The notes under the pieces: generated by a model | The model's database searches: none | What the model saw: only the letters and a program-made list of their open reading frames with translations | Told to the model about the DNA's origin: nothing | Made by a program: the position numbers and the translations under genes | DNA from: Thalassospira profundimaris | Lineage (GTDB): Bacteria; Pseudomonadota; Alphaproteobacteria; Rhodospirillales; Thalassospiraceae | Assembly (NCBI RefSeq): GCF_003326675.1 | Contig: NZ_JPWF01000005.1 | Span: 271,083-335,082 of the forward strand | Direction of reading: 5' to 3' | Length of the DNA stretch: 64,000 nucleotides | Shown: piece by piece, positions 1-9,207 of the stretch | Layout of the letters: each line of letters begins with the position of its first letter | Position numbering within the stretch: the first letter of the stretch is position 1

Positions 1-215
1 GCTTTGGGGCTGGATACCGAAGTCGTGCCAGAGAACTTGAAAATCTCAGGATAAAGTTCACGAATTGAGAAACCGGCGTCATGGAGTTTTTGGTCAAATT
101 CTCCACGAAGGTCTTTAATCGCTTGTTCTTTGCGGTTTTCAACTTCGTTCTCAGCTTGTGCCATTAAATCTTTAAGTTCCTGGTAGCTGAGTTTTGAAAT
201 ATCAACTTTAGCCAT
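1..215 (-). CDS. H-NS family nucleoid protein, N-terminal part (cut by window edge)
   Basis: The reverse-strand frame opens at an ATG (213-215) preceded by GGAG at a normal ribosome-binding distance and stays open for 71 codons to the left edge. It starts MAKVDISKLSYQELKDLM and continues as a charged helix, the pattern of the N-terminal oligomerisation domain of alphaproteobacterial H-NS/HvrA proteins. The C-terminal DNA-binding loop lies outside the window and cannot be checked. Family members bind AT-rich DNA and silence it. Carried on an AT-rich island, it may silence the island or modulate the host's own H-NS; this is inference. Confidence 0.7.
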   Translation of the reverse strand, partial: MAKVDISKLSYQELKDLMAQAENEVENRKEQAIKDLRGEFDQKLHDAGFSIRELYPEIFKFSGTTSVSSPK

Positions 216-264
216 AATTTTCTCCAAATATAATTAATATAAACCTGTTTTAGATTATCTTTTC

Positions 265-1020
265 TCACAATTCAATGCTGGATTTCTCATTAGGTTTTGC
301 TGCTGCTGGATATTTAATCCAGAGCGTTCTCTGTGAGTAAAACAGACTGAATACCCAAGGCACGGTTAATGCTAGGCTTCCCAGGAAAAATAATTGTGAG
401 ATTATAATGCTGCTATTGGAATTCTGCTCATCAGCGAGTGCAAAGCTATTCCAAAAAGCTAATTTCAGGGAGCTCTGCTGCTCTGGGATTATTAAGTGCA
501 GAAAAATCAAGATTAAGCAGGAAAATGATAAATATGATGCCTTCTGCATGTTGGCATGTTCGTTTTCGTGCACTTCCTTTTCCTTCTCAAGAACCTGGAA
601 AGCTATGCTGTCTTGAGTTTTCTGAGCATAATCCAGAAGCTCGTCTTCGTTGACATAGGAATACTTTGACGGGCGGTCATGAAGGATGAGCGGTATTTTA
701 AAAATCATGAAAATTGAAATGGCAAACCAATCCACTATCACTTTTGTCACGCTGACAAAACACGACATAAAAATCGAGTATCCGATTATAAATAAAATTA
801 TATAGCCAATATTTAGGGATGTCCCAAAATCATCCAGTCGCAGAGAGGCCAAGTTTCCTTTGCCGGTTATTGCCAAAGTCAGGTCGCTAAAAAGAGCCAA
901 GCTGGAGAGCGCCAGGCAGAAGGAAAATTTTGTTGATTGTTCTGTAAGGCCGATAAAGCCTTCGTAAGTTTTTTGTATCAGTGACATTTGCTCTGCCGTT
1001 GCACTTGAACTCATACGCAT
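265..1020 (-). CDS. Hypothetical four-helix membrane protein
   Basis: About 251 residues with four clear hydrophobic segments near residues 33-52, 72-97, 163-180 and 205-227. A charged, Glu/Lys-rich cytoplasmic stretch (about residues 115-160) lies between helices two and three. ATG at 1020 is the better start; a TTG one codon upstream is in frame, and no strong ribosome-binding site is visible for either. It lies in the same direction as the H-NS-like gene, 50 bases upstream of it. I do not recognise a family and cannot assign a function. Base composition is typical of the AT-rich island. Confidence 0.6.
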   Translation of the reverse strand: MRMSSSATAEQMSLIQKTYEGFIGLTEQSTKFSFCLALSSLALFSDLTLAITGKGNLASLRLDDFGTSLNIGYIILFIIGYSIFMSCFVSVTKVIVDWFAISIFMIFKIPLILHDRPSKYSYVNEDELLDYAQKTQDSIAFQVLEKEKEVHENEHANMQKASYLSFSCLILIFLHLIIPEQQSSLKLAFWNSFALADEQNSNSSIIISQLFFLGSLALTVPWVFSLFYSQRTLWIKYPAAAKPNEKSSIEL

Positions 1021-1130
1021 CAATCAAATAATTGATATTAATAGTAAATTCAGGAATGCATTGCTGTCAAACTTCTTTGGATAGAATGGTTCAAGCTGAG
1101 AAATTGGGATAACTTGAACCTGTCGACGGG

Positions 1131-1346
1131 TTACAGCTTGTCCAGTGCTTCTGCCAGCTTTTTGATATCGGCGGTCATGCTGTCCAGTGTGTCGTGTAAA
1201 TCGGTGTATGTGTCCTCGTCACTTTGCTTCCAGCTTCCATCGTAAAACTTCATTTCGAATTTGTTGGTTGTGCTTCTTAAGGACAGAACGAGAAGCTCAA
1301 CCTCATGTTCAAATCTTTTTATTCTCTTTTTTGAAATTATATCCAT
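1131..1346 (-). CDS. Small hypothetical protein, 71 residues
   Basis: A 71-residue, highly charged protein with a basic N-terminus (KKRIKRFEHE), a short beta-like middle and an acidic helical C-terminus. The ATG at 1346 follows AAAGGATG, a credible ribosome-binding site. It is transcribed divergently from the replication gene that starts 78 bases away, so the AT-rich gap 1347-1424 must hold both promoters. That position next to a replication gene is where copy-control or partition-like small proteins often sit, but no motif supports a specific role. Confidence 0.5.
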   Translation of the reverse strand: MDIISKKRIKRFEHEVELLVLSLRSTTNKFEMKFYDGSWKQSDEDTYTDLHDTLDSMTADIKKLAEALDKL

Positions 1347-1424
1347 ATTATTTCATCCTTTTTATTAATTGATTTTTATTATAATTTAATATATGATTAA
1401 ATCAATAATAAAAAGGAGATTTAA

Positions 1425-2717
1425 ATGGTTGCGTTATTAAAAACAGAAAATGTGTTGCAAATAGAGGACTTTAAGTATCCAGAAGGTGGTATGTTTGCAA
1501 CCCTGCAAAAAACACAAAAGGGTATGTTTCAGAAATTTTACCATATGAAACAGATGCATTTTATATATGAGAACAAGCAGAATTTGGATGATTTCTATAT
1601 CACTCAAAGTGTATTTGACGGGAAAAGCAGGAAGAAGATAAATCTAAAGTATTTCAATCACGCTTGGGTGGATATTGATTATTATAATGTTCCAGTGCTT
1701 TCGGGGTTATCCAAAGACCAAGTGGTTGGGCAGATTATCGACTTTATCCGTGATGAAGCTATTCCTTTTCCTACGAGCATTATCGATTCCGGGAAGGGGA
1801 TATATTTAAAATGGGCATTTTCTAGCTATATTCAGAAACAGGCTGGCAGAAAGCTGGAGGCCCTCAATAAGGCATTGATTAAAAAATTTTCACATTTCGG
1901 CGCTGACCCAGTGGCATTCGACGTGTCCAGGGTTCTTCGTGTCGTTGGAAGTATCAATACAAAGACCGGTGCGGCAGTCAGGATTATTCATCAAACTTCC
2001 GAATTCCACGATTTTGAAATGTTTTGTGATGAGGTTTTTGAGCCATATGAGGCTTCTTCGGAAGCGAAGCGTTGCAAGGTCGTTTCCTTCAGGAGTGAAA
2101 ATGCCAAAAGACGAGTTATTTCTGCCGGGAATTTCACACGACAAGACTTCGCGTGGAAGGTTCTGTGCGATATTGAAAGCTTGATTAAAGCCCGTTTTGG
2201 AGGAGCTACGGTTCCCGAGAGATACAGAGACCTCTATGGTTTCATCGGGGCCTGTCAGATATCTACAGCCCTTGCTGACGACAAGGCGGCTGACGTTAAG
2301 CAAGAAATACTCACTTGGGCTAAACAGTGGCTTGCTTGCAGTTATGTTGATGATGAGTTTCAACACTATCTGTCCAGTCTTCTTGACCGAGTGTCTCGTC
2401 ATCGAAGGGGCGAAAAAGTCGAATTCAGGGGGAAGCTAATTACTCCGGTTTACACCTACAGGAAGGATACTCTGATAGATAAACTTAAGGTCGAGAGCTC
2501 TGAAATGAGTGGGCTTAATTTAAATGTTCTGATTGATACCAGAACAAAATACGAAAGAAAAAATCAGAAAAGAAGGAAAACAAATAATATTGAACTTATA
2601 AGGGCGGCGATTGGCAGAATTGTTGCAAATGGTGGAGACGCTACTGTGGATGCTATTGCGGCGGAAGCGGGCGTATCAAAAAGCACCGTTATTAGAAATG
2701 TCGATAATTTATTATAA
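1425..2717 (+). CDS. Replication protein with archaeo-eukaryotic-type primase (PrimPol) domain and C-terminal HTH
   Basis: The 430-residue product shows the signature pieces of the AEP primase superfamily in order: a metal-binding DxD (D83, D85 in WVDIDYY), SGKG at 122-125, and D166 with VSRVLRVVGSIN, similar to the D...RxxR core of plasmid and phage primases. The last 40 residues look like a helix-turn-helix (AAEAGVSKSTVIRNV). The start is firm: AAAAGGAGA lies just upstream of the ATG. Such proteins prime or initiate replication of plasmids and integrative elements, so the island probably replicates autonomously after excision. The helicase partner is not in the same polypeptide. An origin may lie in the long gap downstream. 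Confidence 0.75.
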   Translation: MVALLKTENVLQIEDFKYPEGGMFATLQKTQKGMFQKFYHMKQMHFIYENKQNLDDFYITQSVFDGKSRKKINLKYFNHAWVDIDYYNVPVLSGLSKDQVVGQIIDFIRDEAIPFPTSIIDSGKGIYLKWAFSSYIQKQAGRKLEALNKALIKKFSHFGADPVAFDVSRVLRVVGSINTKTGAAVRIIHQTSEFHDFEMFCDEVFEPYEASSEAKRCKVVSFRSENAKRRVISAGNFTRQDFAWKVLCDIESLIKARFGGATVPERYRDLYGFIGACQISTALADDKAADVKQEILTWAKQWLACSYVDDEFQHYLSSLLDRVSRHRRGEKVEFRGKLITPVYTYRKDTLIDKLKVESSEMSGLNLNVLIDTRTKYERKNQKRRKTNNIELIRAAIGRIVANGGDATVDAIAAEAGVSKSTVIRNVDNLL

Positions 2718-3288
2718 ACCGTTTTGATTTGTTTATGATATTTAATTATTCTGTATATGTTGGTTTTTAATGTTTTCAGCGTATTTATTTTGTCACATGT
2801 TATGTTTGTGGTGTCAAATATGGTCTGTAACTAATATATATGCGAAGCATAGAAGGAGTATAACCTCCGATAGTTACGTAATAAATATCAAAATATGATT
2901 TATTTGTTTTAATGTATTGATTTGAATCCTGATATAAAATAATGATGATTCCAATGTTGTAGTAAATGTTTTAGAAAATATAATTAGGTAGCCGTTGTTT
3001 GTCTAGTTGGGTTTTTGAAAGGGAGGTTCCGTCCTCCTCTTCAGGGTAGGGGGGGGAGTCCAGCAACGGGGCATGTCAGCAAAACAGAGTGAGATAACGG
3101 ATAACCGGTATCTTTTAGGTTGCAAAGACTGTCTGCGTTATGGTGCTGTCATCTTATCTTTTGAATTGAGAGAGCCTACCATTTCAAGGTCATCCTTATC
3201 GGGGGAAGATTGAAGCTCTCCAATACCCTTAGTTCTGTGACACCTTATTTCTTTAAGAAGCATCAAGCTTACCAAGGACCAAAGAAGA
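2718..3288. other. Long AT-rich intergenic region with small inverted repeats and a G8 tract; possible origin
   Basis: No credible gene fits here. The left two thirds are very AT-rich. Visible structure: TATGC-GAA-GCATA (around 2839-2852), GGAGG-TTCCGT-CCTCC (around 3022-3038), a run of eight G at 3049-3056, and the imperfect palindrome GATAACCGGTATC near 3100. I find no convincing iterons. The region separates the replication gene from the restriction operon, so it must contain that operon's promoter and could hold the element's replication origin; neither is proven. Confidence 0.4.
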
Positions 3289-5958
3289 ATGAATATTGCT
3301 GAAATTGAAATGGCTCTGGCTACCATCGCAGAACAGGAATTTGATAAGGCAGGGTTCCCATTTCAGTTCATCGAATGTTTTAAGGTCCCAAAAGCAACTG
3401 TCACGAAGCTCAAAGGAACCCTGAATAAGGCTTCGGTGCAGGGGGAGCTCCTGTGGCCCAAGAAGCTCTACTACAAGCCCTGTAAAGAAGGTGATGTAGA
3501 GCAAGCACTCGATGGCATGATGGATGAAGGTCTGACCAAGACCCATAAACCACAATACCTATTGGTGACAGATGGAGTAAAATTCTCTGCCTATGACCGG
3601 AGCAGAGAAATTTATCAACATGGTGATTTTTCAGGGCTGAATGAGAGTTTCGACTTCTTCTTGTCGCTTGCCGGTATTGAGCGTTACGAAGCTGTTGAAG
3701 AAGCTCTGGCGGACATCAGGGCCGCTGGCCGCCTGGCAAAGTTTTATGACGCTGTACTAGCCGATAATCCTGATTGGAACGATGAAGGTCACGTTCACAC
3801 GATAAACCTGTTTCTGACCCGGATTCTGTTTTGCATGTTTGCAGAAGATACCGGGATATTTGAGCAGGATTTATTCTCCAAATCGTTGAATGAATATACT
3901 GATATTAATGGTGGAGACGTAGGCAGTTTTCTTGACCAGATTTTCGCGGTCATGGATACGCCTGATAAAGAAAGAGCCAATCTTCCGGGCTTTATACGTG
4001 CTTTCCCCTACGTAAACGGAGGATTGTTCAAAGACCGCATTGAAACACCAAGGTTTACACGGTTGTCACGCCGTCTGCTGATTGAGGCAGCACGCCTAAA
4101 CTGGCGGGAAATTAATCCAGATATATTTGGTTCCATGATTCAGGCGGTTGTTGAGCCTGGAATGCGTGGTGACTTGGGTTTGCACTACACCTCTGTCCCC
4201 AATATTATGAAGGTGCTTCAGCCCTTGTTTTTGCTGGATTTGGAAAAGCAATTCGCAGACAGCCAGGACAGTGTAGGCAAGCTGAATAAGTTGCATCAAA
4301 GGCTGGCAAAAATACGGGTATTTGACCCTGCCTGTGGTTCTGGAAACTTTCTTATCATTGCCTATCGAGAGCTGCGTAAGCTTGAAATGCGAATTTACAA
4401 GCGTCTCAGAGAGCTAACTGGCGAGCTTGGTTGGAAATGGTCTGAGGTTACGCTCTCGAACTTCTATGGAATTGAATACGCCGATTTTGCCGCTGAAACT
4501 GCAAAGCTATCGCTGTGGATTGCGGAATACCAAGTCAACAGGCAGTTCGCTGAAGTTTTTGGGGATGCACCACCTGCATTACCTCTAAAAGACGGTGGTA
4601 ATATTCATCACAGAAATGCGTTAACGACTGACTGGGAGGATATCTGTCCTCCTGCCGAAAATGACGTTGAAACGTACATAGTAGGTAATCCTCCATATCT
4701 AGGGAGGGCGCAACAAACGAAAGAACACAAAAAAGATATATCTTTTGTATTTTCTGATATTTCAAAAAAATACAAGAAACTGGATTATGTTGCTTGCTGG
4801 CTGATTAAAGCCGCTAAATATACTGGAGAAAATAAGAATATATCTTTTGCGTTTGTGGCAACTAACTCTGTTTGTCAGGGGGAGCAAGTCCCCTTGCTTT
4901 GGCCGCATGTTTTGGGAGATACACGCGAAATCTATTTTGCGCATCAATCTTTTAAATGGAAAAATCTTGCTTCAGGAAATGCAGGCGTCACATGCGTTGT
5001 AGTTGGTGTGAGAGGGAAGAAAGGCGGTCCTAAGACAATGTATGTGAACGATGTTGCTTACAGAGTGAGTAACATTAATGGGTATCTAATTGATTACTCA
5101 GATATATATATTGAACCAATTAGTAATGCTAAAACAAAAAAAGAAGTTATGAAGTTCGGAAATATGCCAGCCGATGGGGGGAATCTCCTTTTATCGACAG
5201 AAGAGAAGAATGAAATTTTAAATTCATTTCCTGAGGCAGATTTCCTGTTTAGAAGAATAATGGGTTCAAAAGAGTTTATTAAAAAAAGGGACAGGTGGTG
5301 TCTGTGGATTGACGACAAAAATCTCAACGCCGCTTTGAAAATTCCTCCTATTCAAGAGAGGATAATAAGAACCAAAGAAATGAGATTGAATAGCGTGGAT
5401 GCAGGGACAAAATCTTTGTCTGAAGCTCCCCATCAATTTCGAGAGATGAATATCGCAAGTGAACATTCCATTATAGTCCCTCGCGTTACATCAGAATCTA
5501 GGCCTTATGTTCAAGTAGGATTGCTTGATGGAAAAACCATCATAAGTGACTCTGCTTTTGCCCTTTATGACGCGCCGCTTTATCTCTTTGCTATCATATC
5601 TTCTAAGTTGCATGTCGTTTGGATTAAGGCAGTATGTGGGCAGCTCGAAACACGTATTCGATATTCAAACACACTAGGATACAACACGTTCCCAGTTCCT
5701 AAGCTGTATCAAAAAGACATAGAGTCGCTTGAAGAATTGGCTTGGAGGGTTATTGAAGCCAGAGAGCAGCATCCTGGCAAAACAATGGCAGACTTGTATG
5801 ACCCTAAGAAGATGCCCCTCAACCTTCTGAAAGTTCATCAGGAGCTCGATGACGCATTAGAGACCTTGTATATCGGTAGGCCCTTCAAGAATGATACAGA
5901 ACGCCTTGAGCACCTTTTCAAGATGTACGCAAAAATGACCAGGAAAAAGGCTGGATAG
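3289..5958 (+). CDS. MmeI-like N6-adenine DNA methyltransferase with specificity domain
   Basis: This 889-residue protein carries an AdoMet-binding motif FDPACGSGNF (about 345-354) and the catalytic NPPY (about 467-470) of N6-adenine methyltransferases. The layout resembles the MmeI/type IIL group: N-terminal domain, helical spacer, methylase core, then a target-recognition region (roughly 600-800) and a C-terminal helical tail. The N-terminal 150 residues show no obvious D...ExK nuclease motif, so cleavage probably depends on the nuclease encoded downstream. The next gene starts directly after its stop (TAGATG), indicating translational coupling. It should both protect the host DNA and give the complex its sequence specificity. 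Target sequence unknown. Confidence 0.85.
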   Translation: MNIAEIEMALATIAEQEFDKAGFPFQFIECFKVPKATVTKLKGTLNKASVQGELLWPKKLYYKPCKEGDVEQALDGMMDEGLTKTHKPQYLLVTDGVKFSAYDRSREIYQHGDFSGLNESFDFFLSLAGIERYEAVEEALADIRAAGRLAKFYDAVLADNPDWNDEGHVHTINLFLTRILFCMFAEDTGIFEQDLFSKSLNEYTDINGGDVGSFLDQIFAVMDTPDKERANLPGFIRAFPYVNGGLFKDRIETPRFTRLSRRLLIEAARLNWREINPDIFGSMIQAVVEPGMRGDLGLHYTSVPNIMKVLQPLFLLDLEKQFADSQDSVGKLNKLHQRLAKIRVFDPACGSGNFLIIAYRELRKLEMRIYKRLRELTGELGWKWSEVTLSNFYGIEYADFAAETAKLSLWIAEYQVNRQFAEVFGDAPPALPLKDGGNIHHRNALTTDWEDICPPAENDVETYIVGNPPYLGRAQQTKEHKKDISFVFSDISKKYKKLDYVACWLIKAAKYTGENKNISFAFVATNSVCQGEQVPLLWPHVLGDTREIYFAHQSFKWKNLASGNAGVTCVVVGVRGKKGGPKTMYVNDVAYRVSNINGYLIDYSDIYIEPISNAKTKKEVMKFGNMPADGGNLLLSTEEKNEILNSFPEADFLFRRIMGSKEFIKKRDRWCLWIDDKNLNAALKIPPIQERIIRTKEMRLNSVDAGTKSLSEAPHQFREMNIASEHSIIVPRVTSESRPYVQVGLLDGKTIISDSAFALYDAPLYLFAIISSKLHVVWIKAVCGQLETRIRYSNTLGYNTFPVPKLYQKDIESLEELAWRVIEAREQHPGKTMADLYDPKKMPLNLLKVHQELDDALETLYIGRPFKNDTERLEHLFKMYAKMTRKKAG

Positions 5959-7977
5959 ATGCAGGATTTTGTCAGAGTAAATTATGCCCAGTCTGGAGAA
6001 AGCCAGACTTCTAATGAGATGGGCATGCGGGCAATGCAGGCCAGAGTCTTTCAAAACAGGCATTCCCAGTATCTTCTTGTGAAAGCCCCACCTGCATCAG
6101 GAAAATCCCGTGCGTTGATGTTTATTGGTCTCGATAAGCTTGAAAATCAGGGCATTCGAAAAGTTATTGTTGCTGTTCCCGAGCGTTCCATTGGTTCTTC
6201 TTTCAAGAATACCAACCTGACTGAGCATGGGTTTTTTAGGGACTGGCAAGTTGAAGATGAATGGAACCTTTGCAAGGCAGGCGTTGCAAACGGCAAAGTT
6301 CAGTCATTTCTGAGTTTTATGGACTCGGATGATGAAATTCTGGTGTGCACGCATTCGACGCTGCGTTTCGCCTTTGACGAAATCATAGCAACAAAAGGTA
6401 TCGGTGCTTTTGATGACTGCTTGCTGGCAATTGATGAGTTTCATCATGTGTCAGCAGATGCGACCAGTAAGCTGGGTGAACTGGTAAGATTGCTTATTCA
6501 GGCAGATAATGCTCATCTGGTTGCAATGACAGGTTCTTATTTCAGGGGCGATGCTACGCCTGTTTTAAGGCCAGAGGACGAAGAAAAATTCAATCGGGTG
6601 TCCTACACCTATTATGAGCAGTTGAATGGCTACACGCACCTTAAAACGCTTGGAATAGGCTATCATTTTTATCGAGGCCGATATATCGACGCGATTAATG
6701 AAATTCTGGACCCAGCCAAGAAAACGATTGTGCATATTCCTCATGTAGGTGCGGCTGCGGCTTTGGGTAACAAATACGATGAAACAGACCGTATCATAGA
6801 CCATTTAGGAGACATTCTGGGCCAACAAGACCCTGTGACGGGATTTTATCGCGTCCAAACCAAAAGTGGCGCTGTTATCAAAGTTGCTGATTTGGTTACT
6901 GAGGATGGGCGAGAGAAGGTTATTGAAGGCCTTCGGACAATAGAAAAGCGTGAAGACCTTGACGTTATTATTGCCTTGGGTATGGCAAAGGAAGGTTTTG
7001 ACTGGATTTGGTGCGAACATGCTCTGACCATTGGCTATAAAGGGTCCTTGACTGAAGTAATTCAGATTATCGGGCGAACGACCCGCGATGCTCCTGGCAA
7101 AGAACATGCACAATTTACCAATTTGATAGCCGAGCCTGATGCGACCCAGGACAGGGTGACAGATGCTGTTAACAACATGCTGAAGGCGATAGCAGCATCC
7201 TTGTTGATGGAGCAGGTGCTTGCGCCAAATTTCAAGTTCAAGACCCATAAAGGCGATGATGAAATTGATGGTTCAAGGCCCGATGTTGATGTTTCGACAA
7301 CAGGTGACGGACCGGAAATTGCGATTAAAGGCTTTAAGGAGCCAAGCAGTGACAGGGTAAAGCAAATCATTGAAAGTGATATTGCCGACCTTACGGCAGC
7401 AATTTTCCAAAACGAAGACGTTCTTCGGGCTGCGATGAATCCCGATGAAATTGCCCCGGAAGTTGTCAATCAGGTGTTCATTCCAAAGGTGATTGAGCAA
7501 AAATACAAAGATTTGACGGAGGAAGAGATTGAAGAAATCCGTCAACATGTCGTTGCCAATGCCGTTTTCACGAATACCAATGATGAAATTGATGATGAGG
7601 AAGCCAAGACAAAGAAAAACCTTGGTTTTGTGCGGATAGCAGAGAAATTTATCAATCTTGATGACCTCGATATTGATTTGATTGATAGCATCAATCCGTT
7701 CCAATTGGCCTATGAGGTCATGTCCAAATCTGTAGACGCTGCAGTTCTAAGTCGTATCCATCAGACTATTACTGCAAAGAAAATTGCAATGTCTAAGGAG
7801 GAAGCAGAAGTCCTCTATCCACGTATCAAAAAGTTTCACGCAGAGCATGGCCGTGAACCGGATTTGGCTTCGCAAAACCCAATGGAAAAGCGGATGGCGG
7901 AGGCCTTGGCCTGGATTAGGGAAGCCAAGCGGAAGAAGAAGGCTGCTGAAATGGCCGCAGGTTTGAACAATGCCTAA
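5959..7977 (+). CDS. SF2 DEAD/DEAH-type helicase/translocase of the restriction operon
   Basis: 672 residues. Walker A is APPASGKS (about 43-50), motif II is DEFH (about 159-162) and motif VI is IIGRTTR (about 370-376), together defining a superfamily 2 ATPase with two RecA domains in the first 450 residues. The C-terminal 220 residues are helical and charged, without a recognisable nuclease. It begins immediately after the methyltransferase stop and overlaps the nuclease gene by 8 bases, so the three proteins are very likely made in fixed ratio and act as a complex, the helicase translocating DNA for a partner nuclease. No separate specificity subunit is present. Confidence 0.8.
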   Translation: MQDFVRVNYAQSGESQTSNEMGMRAMQARVFQNRHSQYLLVKAPPASGKSRALMFIGLDKLENQGIRKVIVAVPERSIGSSFKNTNLTEHGFFRDWQVEDEWNLCKAGVANGKVQSFLSFMDSDDEILVCTHSTLRFAFDEIIATKGIGAFDDCLLAIDEFHHVSADATSKLGELVRLLIQADNAHLVAMTGSYFRGDATPVLRPEDEEKFNRVSYTYYEQLNGYTHLKTLGIGYHFYRGRYIDAINEILDPAKKTIVHIPHVGAAAALGNKYDETDRIIDHLGDILGQQDPVTGFYRVQTKSGAVIKVADLVTEDGREKVIEGLRTIEKREDLDVIIALGMAKEGFDWIWCEHALTIGYKGSLTEVIQIIGRTTRDAPGKEHAQFTNLIAEPDATQDRVTDAVNNMLKAIAASLLMEQVLAPNFKFKTHKGDDEIDGSRPDVDVSTTGDGPEIAIKGFKEPSSDRVKQIIESDIADLTAAIFQNEDVLRAAMNPDEIAPEVVNQVFIPKVIEQKYKDLTEEEIEEIRQHVVANAVFTNTNDEIDDEEAKTKKNLGFVRIAEKFINLDDLDIDLIDSINPFQLAYEVMSKSVDAAVLSRIHQTITAKKIAMSKEEAEVLYPRIKKFHAEHGREPDLASQNPMEKRMAEALAWIREAKRKKKAAEMAAGLNNA

Positions 7978-9202
7978 GATGTCTCTTGATGACATATTTG
8001 ACGATGAGCTTGTTGGTGAAGTCGAGGTCAAGGTTAAAGAAGTTGACCCCGAAGCAACGCGGATTCTGTCAAGTTTCGAAGAGATAAACCGGTTTATTGA
8101 CCGGTATGGCCATGTTCCTGGTGCAGGTGCAGAGTTAAAGCCCTCTGTATCCGAGAGAAATCTGCAGTTGCGCTTAAAAGGGCTTCTGAAAGACAGAAAC
8201 GCACTTGAGATACTTGCATCTCATGACCGGCATAATCTGTTGAAGGATGTTGAGAAAAAAAATGCTGAAATTCAGTCGGTAAGCTCGCCCGACGAAGATG
8301 AATTTCCAGCAATGAGTCTTGACGAAATTCTTGATTCTGATGACGAGCTTTTATCTACCGACTCAGACGACATTTTTAATATAAAAAATGTTCCGACCAG
8401 TGCGCAGAAAAAAGTATCCAAGGCTGATTGGAAATCGGAGCGTATAAAATGCGAGGACTTCGACAAATTCGAACCGCTGTTTGATGAGTGTATGAAAGAC
8501 CTTAAATCAGGTCGCAGAAAGGCCATTGAGTTTCAAAAAGAGCAAGAAATTCAAGCGGGCGAATTCTTCATTCTCAATGGGGTTACTGTCTTTGTCGCCG
8601 AAGTCGGTGAGACCCAAATCCGAAACGGGAAAAAAAACGCGCGTTTGCGTGTGATTTTTGACAATGGGATGGAGGGAAACAACCTTCTCCGGTCACTTGC
8701 TACCGAGCTTTACAAAGACCCGAATGGCAGGCGTATATCGTCACCCGTTAGTGGACCACTCTTTGATGATGTGGAGGACACTGAAAAAGGTGTCCTGACT
8801 GGTGTTGTATATGTCGTAAGGAGCTTGTCAAATGACCCGTCTATCAAGGCATTGGACGGGAATTTGTTCAAGATTGGTGTTACCAAGGGGACCCTCGAGG
8901 ACAGGATTAGAAATGCGGTTGAAGACCCAACATTTTTAATGGCTCCAGTACATCCTTTGCGCAGTTTTGCGTTGATGGATGTTGACCCGGTAAAGGTTGA
9001 AAATCTGCTACATCGCTTTTTCAGCGAAGCAAGGCTTGATATCGAAATTCAGGACAGGTTTGGCAGGTTTGTGAAGCCAAGGGAATGGTTCCTTTTGCCA
9101 TTGCCCGTAGTGGAAAAAGCAATCCGGTTGCTATTCGCTGGGACCATAGTTGACTATGAATATGACCCTGGAAATGGGGAAATTGTGTTTCGTAAAACTT
9201 GA
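7970..9202 (+). CDS. GIY-YIG (T5orf172/MUG113-like) nuclease of the restriction operon
   Basis: 410 residues. The C-terminal 135 residues contain the GIY-YIG pattern of the T5orf172/MUG113 group: GVVYVVRS (Y281), KIGVT (301-305), R312, E344, H348, R355 and EWF at 372-374. The N-terminal half is not a known catalytic domain; it contains acidic repeats (SLDDIFDDEL at 5-14, SLDEILDSDDEL at 116-127, DSDDIF at 131-136) and low-complexity linkers. A second in-frame ATG at codon 4 could be the true start. The gene overlaps the helicase end by 8 bases. It most likely supplies DNA cleavage for the methyltransferase/helicase pair. Convergent with the XRE regulator, 5 bases apart. Confidence 0.75.
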   Translation: MPKMSLDDIFDDELVGEVEVKVKEVDPEATRILSSFEEINRFIDRYGHVPGAGAELKPSVSERNLQLRLKGLLKDRNALEILASHDRHNLLKDVEKKNAEIQSVSSPDEDEFPAMSLDEILDSDDELLSTDSDDIFNIKNVPTSAQKKVSKADWKSERIKCEDFDKFEPLFDECMKDLKSGRRKAIEFQKEQEIQAGEFFILNGVTVFVAEVGETQIRNGKKNARLRVIFDNGMEGNNLLRSLATELYKDPNGRRISSPVSGPLFDDVEDTEKGVLTGVVYVVRSLSNDPSIKALDGNLFKIGVTKGTLEDRIRNAVEDPTFLMAPVHPLRSFALMDVDPVKVENLLHRFFSEARLDIEIQDRFGRFVKPREWFLLPLPVVEKAIRLLFAGTIVDYEYDPGNGEIVFRKT

Positions 9203-9207
9203 GTTGT

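Noticed and set aside
407..653. Two forward frames antisense to the membrane-protein gene at 265-1020
   Set aside because: No start signals; the reverse-strand frame has coherent transmembrane helices and is the better candidate.
3049..3056. G8 tract as a phase-variation switch of the methyltransferase
   Set aside because: It lies 230 bases before the start codon outside any frame; a promoter-length effect is possible but nothing visible supports it.
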